From positions 35,198-99,197 of the forward strand of contig JAHEGI010000005.1 in the NCBI GenBank assembly GCA_024639785.1: 64,000 nucleotides of DNA, written 5' to 3'. This stretch comes from Cryomorphaceae bacterium. Its GTDB lineage: Bacteria; Bacteroidota; Bacteroidia; Flavobacteriales; Schleiferiaceae. The notes under the pieces were generated by a model. The model worked only from the letters and a program-made list of their open reading frames with translations, was not told the DNA's origin and did not search any database. The position numbers and the translations under genes were made by a program. Positions 38,126-45,930 of the stretch are shown here, piece after piece (the stretch's first letter is position 1; each line of letters opens with the position of its first letter).

Positions 38126-38641
38126 GTGAAGGCACAATTCAATGATGTTTCGGTCCGTTGGGCAGAAGAAAAGGATCTAAAAGGGGTTATGGCGCTCATT
38201 CAAGAGCTAGCCATTTTTGAAAAGGCCCCGTTAGAGGTCACTTTAAGTTTGACGCAATTCACCGAAGATTTTCACGCGGGACATTTTGTTTGCGTCCTTG
38301 CCGAGGAGGAGAAACATGGCGTGCTGGGTATCGCCCTGTGCCACCGCCGGTATTCCACCTGGAAAGGCTTAACGGCACATCTGGAGGATTTGGTGGTTCG
38401 AGAAGCCTTCCGTGGAGCTGGCCTCGGCCGAAGACTGTTAGAAGCCTCCATGCAATGGGCAGAGTCCATAGGGGCTCAACGACTGCATTGGGAAGTCTTG
38501 GATTGGAACCAACCGGCCATTGATTTTTATGAAGGTCTCGGAGCGCAAGTGCTTCGTGATTGGTATCCATGCCGATTGACGGCGGAAGATTTGGCTACCT
38601 TTTCTTATCGTTATCCTCGTTTTATACCCTTGAAAGGATGA
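38126..38641 (+). CDS. GNAT acetyltransferase (diamine/SSAT-like)
   Basis: A 171-residue GNAT protein. The acetyl-CoA loop is [17 protein letters not shown], preceded by [16 protein letters not shown] and followed by [17 protein letters not shown], a pattern close to spermidine/diamine N-acetyltransferases. The GTG at 38126 is preferred as start because the promoter element ends 5 bases upstream and family homology begins right after it; the frame to 38051 would overlap fbp. Its stop overlaps the aspartokinase start (ATGA). The substrate is inferred. Confidence 0.85.
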   Translation: MKAQFNDVSVRWAEEKDLKGVMALIQELAIFEKAPLEVTLSLTQFTEDFHAGHFVCVLAEEEKHGVLGIALCHRRYSTWKGLTAHLEDLVVREAFRGAGLGRRLLEASMQWAESIGAQRLHWEVLDWNQPAIDFYEGLGAQVLRDWYPCRLTAEDLATFSYRYPRFIPLKG

Positions 38642-39903
38642 GCTCCTGGTCCGTCTTCAAATTTGGTGGTGCCTCAGTCAAGGATGCCGCCGCATTGCGC
38701 AACGCCGTACACGTCGTCCAACAGTATGGACCTTCTCCTTTGCTGGTCATTGTTTCTGCAATGGGCAAGAGCACTAATGCCCTAGAATCTTATCTGCAGT
38801 GGCAGGAGAATGGGGAGCATTCCAAAGCAGAGGCGGGATTGTCTGAGTTAAAGCATTTCCATCAGTCGATGGCGGAAGAAGTGGGAATCTGGACGCCGGA
38901 TCTAGCCCAAGTTTTAGACGAGGAATGGCGGCGAATCAGCCAGATTGATCCGCAATGGACCTATGGCCGTCGCTATGATGCAACGGTTTCAGCGGGAGAA
39001 ATCATTTCCTCCCACCTGTTGACAGCGGCTTTGCACGCCGCCGGCGTGCCTGCACAATGGCTTGATGCCCGCCTTTTGGTCAAAACCAATTCGGATCACC
39101 GACGCGCCATTGTGGATTGGGAAGCCACGGAAGCGGCGATCAGCGCCCGCTTGACAGAGCGCCCAGGAATGTATGTAAGCCAGGGTTTTATTGCTTCTGG
39201 GCCGGCCGAGCAAATCACGACCCTTGGTCGCGAAGGCTCCGACTATTCGGCGGCCATTTTCGCCTATGCACTGCACGCTTCCGAATTAACCATCTGGAAA
39301 GACGTACCCGGAGTCCTCAGCGGAGATCCAAAGTTTTTTAGCGATGTGGTACTCCTGGAGGAAATCCCCTACCGCACCGCGATTGAACTGGCTTTTTATG
39401 GGGCCTCTGTAATCCATCCAAAGACGATTCAGCCACTCCAAGGTCGCGGGATCGTCTTGCATGTGCGCTCCTTCCTGCAACCTGAGCAGGCCGCCAGTCG
39501 CATTGCGGAAGTCGCTTTATTGCGGCCCGAAGTGCCATGCTGGATTCGCAAAGCCCAACAAGTACTCATTACCGTGGGAACGCGGGATTTGAGCTTCCTG
39601 TCGGAAGGGCATTTAGCGGAGGTGTATCGCATATTTTCGGACCTCGGACTGCTTGTGAATCTGGCGCAACATGCCGCGGTGTCATCGCGTTTTTGCGTGA
39701 CCGCGGACCGAGTGACGGTCCCCAAGGCCATCGAGGCACTTCGGGCAAATTACCGGGTAGATTGCGTAGAGAATTTAACCTTGTTCACGGTACATCGCCC
39801 CGATGCTCAAGCGAGAGGATGGCTAGCTCAACAAGGCGAAGTCATTCTCGATCAGCGAAGTGGTTACGTGGATCAAGTGGTAGTCAAGGAAACATTGGCC
39901 TAA
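38638..39903 (+). CDS. lysC: aspartate kinase
   Basis: First step of the aspartate family of amino acids (lysine, methionine, threonine). The 421-residue monofunctional enzyme starts with the nucleotide motif VFKFGGASVKDAAAL, has SQGFIASGPAEQITTLGREGSDYSAA and IWKDVPGVLSGDPKFF, and ends in an ACT-like regulatory region (VLITVGTRDLSFLSEGHLAEV onward), so feedback control is likely. The start at 38638 overlaps the acetyltransferase stop. Confidence 0.94.
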   Translation: MSSWSVFKFGGASVKDAAALRNAVHVVQQYGPSPLLVIVSAMGKSTNALESYLQWQENGEHSKAEAGLSELKHFHQSMAEEVGIWTPDLAQVLDEEWRRISQIDPQWTYGRRYDATVSAGEIISSHLLTAALHAAGVPAQWLDARLLVKTNSDHRRAIVDWEATEAAISARLTERPGMYVSQGFIASGPAEQITTLGREGSDYSAAIFAYALHASELTIWKDVPGVLSGDPKFFSDVVLLEEIPYRTAIELAFYGASVIHPKTIQPLQGRGIVLHVRSFLQPEQAASRIAEVALLRPEVPCWIRKAQQVLITVGTRDLSFLSEGHLAEVYRIFSDLGLLVNLAQHAAVSSRFCVTADRVTVPKAIEALRANYRVDCVENLTLFTVHRPDAQARGWLAQQGEVILDQRSGYVDQVVVKETLA

Positions 39904-39914
39904 CATGAGGCGGT

Positions 39915-39922
39915 TACATTTG
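39915..39922 (+). promoter_or_regulatory. -7 promoter element of olsF
   Basis: TACATTTG, perfect TAnnTTTG, 5 bases before the ATG at 39928, giving this gene its own start despite only 24 bases after lysC. Confidence 0.6.
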
Positions 39923-39927
39923 CGCCG

Positions 39928-41748
39928 ATGAATGCCGCCCCACACCCGAAAAAACTCTTAAACCAAGACGAAGTTCGTCACTTTTTGGGCTGGCCTACAT
40001 GGACCAATGGGCTGATTTGGCTCCTGTTTTTTGTTTTGGGATGGCATCGCTTGAATCGCGTGTATCAACGACATGCCCATCGGCATGGGATGGACTTTGT
40101 GCGGGCGATCATTCATTCCCGAGGAATTAAACTCCGGTATTTTGAATCAGATTTAGACCGCATTCCTCGCTCCGGAGGGGCCTTACTAGTGGCCAATCAC
40201 CCCTTGGGCGCGGTGGACGGCCTGTTGCTCCTTGATTTAGTTCACTCGATTCGGCCTGATGTAAAAATCATGGCCAATGGGCTCTTACAACGGATCGAGC
40301 CTTTGAAGCCATATCTCATAGGCGTGACGCCCTTTGAAGGCCGTCATGCGCGGCCGTTTCAATCCGGCAAGGGATTGCTGATGGCCAAAAACCACGTGGA
40401 AACAGGAGGGATTTTGCTATTTTTTCCCGCCGGCGAAGTATCACATTTTAATTGGAAACAGGGCAAAATCCAAGATCGTCCTTGGCCAAAATCATCGCTG
40501 CGTTTTTTGTCCGAAGTCAAAGCCCCGTGTTTGCCGATTGACGTGCATGCCAGTTTGTCAACTCCATTCTATCTCTTGGGCCAAATTCATCCCTATCTCT
40601 ATTCCGCCTTATTGCCTGGGGAGGCCGTGCGAAAGCGATGGTTTTATCCGGTAGATATCCGAATAGGAAAGCCCATGCACAAGCGTAGCGCAATGGAGCC
40701 TTTGGCCTTTGCGCATATTTTGGAGCACCACCGCCGTCAACTTCGCGCCAATCCACCCAAAGAAAAAACTGCGCGGATTTTTCCTATTCGTGTTCGGAAA
40801 GCTATGCCCATCGCCATGCCCGGTGCTCCGTCCGCGTGGGAGCAGGAGATTGAGGCCTTGGATCGCTTGGGCAAGTCCTTGACTCGTTCGAGTCAACTCG
40901 AAGTGTATTTGGCTCATGCGAAGGAGATCCCAATGATCCTCCTAGAAATAGGCCGTTTGCGCGAACTGACTTTTAGGCAAGTGGGCGAGGGCAGTGGACT
41001 AGCGCGCGATTTGGATCGATTTGATGCCTCCTACCAGCATCTTATCCTTTGGGATCATGGGGCCAAACAGATTTTGGGAGCCTACCGTTTGGGATTTGGA
41101 CCAGACTTGGTTGAAACAGCCCGACTCCGCGGTTTTTATCTGAGAGACTTCTTCAAGTTTAAAAAGGAAGCCATTCCCTTTCTAACCCAATGCCTCGAAA
41201 TGGGCCGTGCCTTCGTCATCCCCGAGGCGCAACAAAAGCCCTTGCCTTTATTTCTCTTGTGGAAAGGCATTGTGCATGTTTTGGTGCGCCACTCCGATCG
41301 ACTGCGATATGTGGTAGGAAGCGTATCCATTTCAAACAGCTACTCCAAGCATAGCCAAGCAGTCATGCTCGCATTTGTGAAGCATCACTTTGCGGATCGG
41401 AAGTGGTCGCCGTATATCAAATCGCGAAAGAAGTTCAAGCTTCGATTGCGGAAGGAGGATCGCACGTTTATTGAATCAAGCAGCCCGGCTGATGTGCAGC
41501 AATTTGATCGGATGATAAGTGATATGGAGCCGCAAGGCTTGCGGATGCCCGTATTGATTAAGCGCTACGTCGGCCAAAATGCGCGCGTCATCGCCTTTAA
41601 TCGGGATCCCGATTTTAACACGGTCGATGCCTTGATGTATATGGATGTGCTGGATTTGCCCGAAGCCACGCTTCAGCCCGTGTTGGAGGAGTTGAAGGCA
41701 TTAAATCCTTTACCAGGTGTAGAAGGAGTAGATCAAGCCCAGACGTAA
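39928..41748 (+). CDS. olsF: bifunctional O-/N-acyltransferase (OlsF-like aminolipid synthase)
   Basis: A 606-residue fusion of two acyltransferases. The N-terminal part (about 1-290) is a PlsC/lysophospholipid-acyltransferase type with VANHPLGAVDG (H91, D97), FEGRHARPF and FPAGEVSHF. The C-terminal part (about 300-606) resembles OlsB/hemolysin-type N-acyltransferases: REL/TFRQVGEGSG, DRFDASYQHLILWD and ILGAYRLGFG. OlsF in Flavobacterium johnsoniae and Serratia makes ornithine or related aminolipids, the C-terminal domain N-acylating the amino acid and the N-terminal domain adding the second acyl chain. The head group (ornithine or glycine) cannot be read here. The 3' end overlaps the convergent barrel gene by 39 bases. 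Confidence 0.85.
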   Translation: MNAAPHPKKLLNQDEVRHFLGWPTWTNGLIWLLFFVLGWHRLNRVYQRHAHRHGMDFVRAIIHSRGIKLRYFESDLDRIPRSGGALLVANHPLGAVDGLLLLDLVHSIRPDVKIMANGLLQRIEPLKPYLIGVTPFEGRHARPFQSGKGLLMAKNHVETGGILLFFPAGEVSHFNWKQGKIQDRPWPKSSLRFLSEVKAPCLPIDVHASLSTPFYLLGQIHPYLYSALLPGEAVRKRWFYPVDIRIGKPMHKRSAMEPLAFAHILEHHRRQLRANPPKEKTARIFPIRVRKAMPIAMPGAPSAWEQEIEALDRLGKSLTRSSQLEVYLAHAKEIPMILLEIGRLRELTFRQVGEGSGLARDLDRFDASYQHLILWDHGAKQILGAYRLGFGPDLVETARLRGFYLRDFFKFKKEAIPFLTQCLEMGRAFVIPEAQQKPLPLFLLWKGIVHVLVRHSDRLRYVVGSVSISNSYSKHSQAVMLAFVKHHFADRKWSPYIKSRKKFKLRLRKEDRTFIESSSPADVQQFDRMISDMEPQGLRMPVLIKRYVGQNARVIAFNRDPDFNTVDALMYMDVLDLPEATLQPVLEELKALNPLPGVEGVDQAQT

Positions 41749-42369
41749 GCCCGTGATTCGGTCCCACGAACCGTCGTCAGCGGTATGCCATCCTTCCAAT
41801 CGATCCCCAGGTACCACGGTCGTGTAATATTCAACCGTACTTGATATATGCTCGCTGTGTCGAGTTTTGAAGCCAAGTCCTCCACCCATGGTGGCGCTCA
41901 GATTCGTGCCTGGATCAAAGGTGATATTGGTGGGATAGGCTACATCTTCCATGTAGGTAGATTGACTAAAGCAAGCGCCTAAAGTCCCGAAGAGGTAGGG
42001 GGTCATGCCATTGCGCTTCCAATATTTCCCATACGGGAGGAGGTGATAGGTGATTCGGCCCGCAGAAGTGACATAGGAGGTGTTGAGATCCACGCCTGTA
42101 TAAATCCCTTTGTGGTTGGCGTTGGAGGCATACAGCGTTCCATAGTCGAGTTCGGCGCCAAATCCCCAACGTGAGCCCGTATAAAAGCTGAATTCCACGC
42201 CACCGGCAGGTCGTGCTTCTTGAAGCATCGCATTGATATCTCCACTTGCAAAATCACCTATGTGATTCGAGCTGCCCACGTGGACATTTAAGTTTAATGA
42301 CTGTAAGGAGCGTTGTCCCATGGCGGGAAGTGCCAATGCAAGGAGGAGGACAGGGAGGATGTATCTCAT
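41710..42369 (-). CDS. outer-membrane beta-barrel protein
   Basis: The 219-residue protein has a signal peptide (MRYILPVLLLALALPAMGQ, cleavage after residue 18 or so) followed by alternating amphipathic strands (VEFSFYTGSRWGFGAELDYGTLY, YLFGTLGACF, GGGLGFKTRH, GLRLGLIYSFYTW) ending in an aromatic residue, as in small porin-like barrels of Bacteroidota (DUF6089/OMP_b-brl type). The start at 42369 fits the signal peptide; the longer frame does not. No ligand can be assigned. Confidence 0.85.
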   Translation of the reverse strand: MRYILPVLLLALALPAMGQRSLQSLNLNVHVGSSNHIGDFASGDINAMLQEARPAGGVEFSFYTGSRWGFGAELDYGTLYASNANHKGIYTGVDLNTSYVTSAGRITYHLLPYGKYWKRNGMTPYLFGTLGACFSQSTYMEDVAYPTNITFDPGTNLSATMGGGLGFKTRHSEHISSTVEYYTTVVPGDRLEGWHTADDGSWDRITGLRLGLIYSFYTW

Positions 42370-42373
42370 GACG

Positions 42374-42381
42374 CTAATGTA
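42374..42381 (-). promoter_or_regulatory. possible -7 element of the barrel gene
   Basis: TACATTAG on the minus strand, two mismatches from TAnnTTTG in the last three bases, 4 bases before the ATG at 42369. Confidence 0.3.
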
Positions 42382-42390
42382 TTCTGCGGC

Positions 42391-42428
42391 GGGTAGAAAA
42401 AGAAACGGGGAGCACAATTGCTCCCCGT
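42391..42428 (-). terminator. rho-independent terminator of the 42.5-42.8 kb gene
   Basis: A perfect 9-bp stem (405-413 with 420-428; ACGGGGAGC and its complement) around a 6-base loop is followed on the minus strand by a T-rich tract (TTTCTTTTTCT). It lies 24 bases past the stop of the small secreted protein gene and upstream of the barrel gene. Confidence 0.8.
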
Positions 42429-42452
42429 AAAGGTAAGGTGACAGAGCAGATC

Positions 42453-42839
42453 TTAGTTCTGCGCCAAAGTAGCTCCCCAGGTCACATCGTGCATCCGGGT
42501 TGTTTTGGTCAACTGCCCATGCTCGTCATAGACGCGAATCATGGCGAGTTCCCCATTCAGACGATAAAAAACTCGGCCGATATACTTGCCCTGGCTCATT
42601 TGGCCTTGGACAGTAACTGCGGTGGTTTCATCGATGGATTCATTCAATAGGAAGGCGCCTTCACGAATTCCCTCTGGAGTCACATGAAAATAGTTGCCGG
42701 AAGGTTCCGTCACTTTAATCAAGTTGGCATCCACCAACTGGTAGGTTGTTGTTCCTTGTTCGGGGCGCATGTCCTGGGCTTGAGAGATGGTCATCAGCCC
42801 GGTGCTCAACAGCGCCACGAGAAAAATCTTTGCTTTCAT
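42453..42839 (-). CDS. small secreted protein of unknown function
   Basis: A 128-residue protein with a clear signal peptide (MKAKIFLVALLSTGLMTISQA, cleavage after SQA). The mature part is beta-rich: TTYQLVDANLIKVTEPSG, GAFLLNESID, AVTVQGQMSQGKYIGRVFYRLNGELAMIRVYDEHGQL. The last segments look like a small beta-sheet of the kind seen in toast-rack/MORN-like repeats, but I cannot assign a family. It is a single-gene unit with its own promoter and a strong terminator. Confidence 0.75.
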   Translation of the reverse strand: MKAKIFLVALLSTGLMTISQAQDMRPEQGTTTYQLVDANLIKVTEPSGNYFHVTPEGIREGAFLLNESIDETTAVTVQGQMSQGKYIGRVFYRLNGELAMIRVYDEHGQLTKTTRMHDVTWGATLAQN

Positions 42840-42866
42840 GGCGTCCGTTTTAAGGATTAATTAAGT

Positions 42867-42874
42867 CAAAGTTA
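42867..42874 (-). promoter_or_regulatory. -7 promoter element of the small secreted protein gene
   Basis: TAACTTTG on the minus strand, perfect TAnnTTTG, 27 bases before the ATG at 42839, a conventional leader length. Confidence 0.55.
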
Positions 42875-42888
42875 ACAAAAAATTTACA

Positions 42889-43824
42889 TTACGCAAATTC
42901 ATGTAAAATTTTCCTTAATAAAATGGCACCCATTTTGGGAAAAGACTGCACGGACCAACCGGCAATATGGGGGGTAATCAGGACATTGGGGTCGTGAATA
43001 AAATCGTCCCACCACGCGGGGAGCTTCTCGAGTCCTTCGAGTGAGCGTTTTTCCATGTCCACGACATCGAGCGCCGCCGCGCGTAGTTGCCCGGATTGAA
43101 TTGCCCGCCAAACATCTTCGGTTCGAATGACGCCGCCCCGGCTTGTATTGATGAGAATGGGCCGCTTGACACATTGCGCCAAGAGATCGGATTGCACAAA
43201 GGCCTCTGTTTCTTTCGTCAGCGGGAGGTGTATGCTGAGTACATCACTGGAGCGTAGCAATTCCTCGAGGGAACTTTCGATGACCTCGTCTGGCGCGTAG
43301 TCCGTTTTGTATTTGTCATAGGCGAGGACACGAACATCGAAGCCTTTCAACCGTTGGGCAAATGCGGAGCCCATATGGCCAAAACCAATGATGCCCACGG
43401 TGGCGCCTTCTAGTTCCCAGCCCGTATTTGGGGCGCGATTCCAGGCACCTTGGAGTACTTCTCGGTTCGAAGCAATGATGCGGTGGGTGAGCGCCAAAAG
43501 CATGCCTATGGCGTGTTCGCCAAGGGAAGTGCGATTGCCTTCGGGCGCACTAAATAGTTGAATGTCTCGCGCTTTCGCCGCTTCTTGATCGATGTTTTCT
43601 ACGCCGGAGCCCAGGCGACCGATCCATTTCAATTTAGGAGCGCGGTCTAAGAGCTCCGCGGTGACGCGAATTCGGCTTCGGAGCAAAAGCCCTTCCGCTA
43701 CGGCCAACGCTGATCCAAGATCCTCTTCGGCGCGATGGTATTCACGCAGGATCGTGTACCCAGCAGATTCAAGGCCAGATTCTAAGCCAGCATCGGTGGA
43801 ATCAATGGCAAGAACGCACTTCAC
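42889..43824 (-). CDS. D-2-hydroxyacid dehydrogenase (SerA-like)
   Basis: A 311-residue NAD-dependent dehydrogenase of the D-3-phosphoglycerate dehydrogenase family. Motifs: WIGRLGSGVENID, NAD fold VGIIGFGHMGSAFAQRL, LINTSRGGVIRTEDVW with the catalytic Arg region, and TPHIAGWS with the catalytic His. There is no ACT domain, so it is the short form; 3-phosphoglycerate, glycerate or a related acid may be the substrate. It overlaps mgtE by 4 bases. Confidence 0.88.
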   Translation of the reverse strand: MKCVLAIDSTDAGLESGLESAGYTILREYHRAEEDLGSALAVAEGLLLRSRIRVTAELLDRAPKLKWIGRLGSGVENIDQEAAKARDIQLFSAPEGNRTSLGEHAIGMLLALTHRIIASNREVLQGAWNRAPNTGWELEGATVGIIGFGHMGSAFAQRLKGFDVRVLAYDKYKTDYAPDEVIESSLEELLRSSDVLSIHLPLTKETEAFVQSDLLAQCVKRPILINTSRGGVIRTEDVWRAIQSGQLRAAALDVVDMEKRSLEGLEKLPAWWDDFIHDPNVLITPHIAGWSVQSFPKMGAILLRKILHEFA

Positions 43825-45167
43825 AGCAAAGCGTTAGCAATCGCGAAGTAAATGCTCAGCCCCAACACATCATTCGTTGTGGTAATGAAAGGACCGGTGG
43901 CAAGGGCCGGATCGACTCCATAGTGATCGAGCACCCAGGGAATAGCCGTGCCGAAAAGGCTGGCAAATAGAATTACGGCCAAGAGTGAGCCTCCCACGGT
44001 GGTGGCAAAGAGCAAGCCGTGCCCCATACCCCAGCTGTATAAAACGATCACCAGTGCACAGATTAAGCCATTGAAGAGCCCCACACCTAATTCACGACCC
44101 AAACGGGTCCATAGATTTTTCTGCAACGTGGAATTGGCTATGGCTTGGACTACAATGGCGGAAGATTGTACGCCCACATTGCCGCCCATGGCTGCAATCA
44201 GCGGCATAAAGAAGGCAATCTGGGGGATTAAGATCAGCTCACTTTCATTCCGAGCGATCACGGTGGAAGTCAAGACTCCTCCGAGAAGACCAACCAAAAG
44301 CCAGGGCAGTCGAGCCCGCGTGGTGTCAAAAAGTCCATCGGCGTTGGTGACCTCATCGGACAGACCCGACATCAACTGGTAATTGCTGTCCGCTTCATCT
44401 TGAATGACATCCACGACGTCATCTAGGGTAATGCGTCCTAGGAGCCGGCCCAATTCATCCACAACGGGAATGACGAAGAGGTCATACTTCTTCATGATGC
44501 GCGCTACTTCTTGATCCTCAGTGGTGGAGGTCACGGAGCGGGCTTTGCGCTCAAACACTTCGGAAATCGGGGTACGCGTGCTCGTGGTCAGCAGTTTCTT
44601 GAGCGAAAGGGAGCCCAGAAGGACTTCGTTGTCATCGACGACATAGACGGCGTGAACGACATCGACATCCTCCGCTTGGCGACGCATTTCGCGCACACAA
44701 CGGAGCACAGTCCAATTCTCGTTTACTTTGACGAGCTCCGTGGCCATCAAGGCTCCGGCCGTGCCTTCGGCATGCGTCAACAGATCGGCCAGATCCTTGG
44801 CTAAGTCAAGGTCCTCCAAATTGGAAAGGACTTCGCGCTTTTTGGCTTCAGGTAATTCGGAAATCAAATCCGCGGCATCGTCCGTGTCCATGTTGTCCAC
44901 GACGACTTGCGCAATTTCTTTACCGGTAAAATTTTCCAGGATTTCTCCGCGGCGATCTTCGTCGAAATAGACAATGACATCGGAAAAGCGCTCGGAGCCT
45001 AAGGTTTGCATCAGCTCCAGCGCTTGGTCAGCGTCGAGGCTTTGGGCAATTTCGGCCACGTCGGCCGCGTGTAAATCGAGTAATAGGCTTTCTAGCCCGG
45101 CGAAGTTTTTATCCTCCAGGTGTTGGCGCAGGGCCTTGATGTAGTCCGGGGTGATCTGGAACGCCAT
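43821..45167 (-). CDS. mgtE: magnesium transporter MgtE
   Basis: Magnesium-gated Mg2+ channel. The 448-residue protein has the N-terminal MgtE domain of helical repeats (LLLDLHAADVAEIAQSLD, DAADLISELPEAKKREVL), two CBS domains (about 130-260) and a C-terminal five-helix membrane domain (from about 285; FFMPLIAAMGGNVGVQSSAIVVQ contains the conserved pore segment). Its first 59 bases overlap the end of rsmA, and its end overlaps the hydroxyacid dehydrogenase gene. Confidence 0.96.
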   Translation of the reverse strand: MAFQITPDYIKALRQHLEDKNFAGLESLLLDLHAADVAEIAQSLDADQALELMQTLGSERFSDVIVYFDEDRRGEILENFTGKEIAQVVVDNMDTDDAADLISELPEAKKREVLSNLEDLDLAKDLADLLTHAEGTAGALMATELVKVNENWTVLRCVREMRRQAEDVDVVHAVYVVDDNEVLLGSLSLKKLLTTSTRTPISEVFERKARSVTSTTEDQEVARIMKKYDLFVIPVVDELGRLLGRITLDDVVDVIQDEADSNYQLMSGLSDEVTNADGLFDTTRARLPWLLVGLLGGVLTSTVIARNESELILIPQIAFFMPLIAAMGGNVGVQSSAIVVQAIANSTLQKNLWTRLGRELGVGLFNGLICALVIVLYSWGMGHGLLFATTVGGSLLAVILFASLFGTAIPWVLDHYGVDPALATGPFITTTNDVLGLSIYFAIANALL

Positions 45168-45930
45168 GGGTCATACTTTGTGCCAGGGCAATGAAATCTT
45201 GCACGTCTAGTTGTTCAGCGCGCTGCTGAGCAAGTGCCTCCATTGGACCTGTCTCTACAAAATTAAGGGATTTCAACGCGTTACGCAGGGTTTTTCTCCG
45301 TTGGTTGAATGCCGTCTTGACGACCAGAGCCAAGTGCTTCGGGTTCACTTCGGGCATTTCGGCCTTTCGGACACAGTGAATGACCCCGGATTTAACTTTG
45401 GGAGGAGGGTCGAAAGCCCCTTCATCCAAGGTGAACAGATAGGTCACATCATAATAGGCTTGGGTCAATACAGAGGTAATGCCGTACACCTTGCTGCCCG
45501 GCCCTGCGGCGATGCGCTGAGCCACTTCTTTTTGGAACATGCCGACCATTTCGGGAATTTGCGCACGGCGATCAATCATCCAAAAAACGATCTGCGTCGA
45601 AATGTTGTACGGGTAGTTGCCAATCAAAGCAAAAGGGGCCTCACTTAGGCTTTCCGGGAGATTCCATTTCAGTAGGTCTGCATGGTACAGACGTGCACTG
45701 AGGGTGGGAAATTTGCTCTGAAGTACGGGAATGCTTTCTCGATCTAGCTCGATGGCATGGAGTTCTACCTCTTTTTGGGCCAAATACTGCGTCAGTACCC
45801 CCGTGCCTGGACCTACTTCTAACACCTTGTCGTACGCGGTTAATGACAGACAGTCCGCCATGCGCTCTGCGGCACTCAGGTCTCGCAAAAAGTGCTGGCC
45901 TAGGGATTTTTTAGCACGTATTTCAGCCAT
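45109..45930 (-). CDS. rsmA: 16S rRNA dimethyladenosine transferase (KsgA)
   Basis: Dimethylates two adjacent adenines at the 3' end of 16S rRNA. The 273-residue protein has KKSLGQHFLRD, the SAM motif LEVGPGTGVLTQYLA, IGNYPYNISTQIVF (catalytic NPPY-type motif, here NYPY) and FDPPPKVKSGVIHC. The start at 45930 (MAEIRAKKSLGQHF) is used. The last 20 or so residues (MTHGVPDHPGLHQGPAP...) go beyond the normal family end and come from the region that overlaps mgtE. Its start overlaps the upstream fusion gene by 8 bases. Confidence 0.96.
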   Translation of the reverse strand: MAEIRAKKSLGQHFLRDLSAAERMADCLSLTAYDKVLEVGPGTGVLTQYLAQKEVELHAIELDRESIPVLQSKFPTLSARLYHADLLKWNLPESLSEAPFALIGNYPYNISTQIVFWMIDRRAQIPEMVGMFQKEVAQRIAAGPGSKVYGITSVLTQAYYDVTYLFTLDEGAFDPPPKVKSGVIHCVRKAEMPEVNPKHLALVVKTAFNQRRKTLRNALKSLNFVETGPMEALAQQRAEQLDVQDFIALAQSMTHGVPDHPGLHQGPAPTPGG

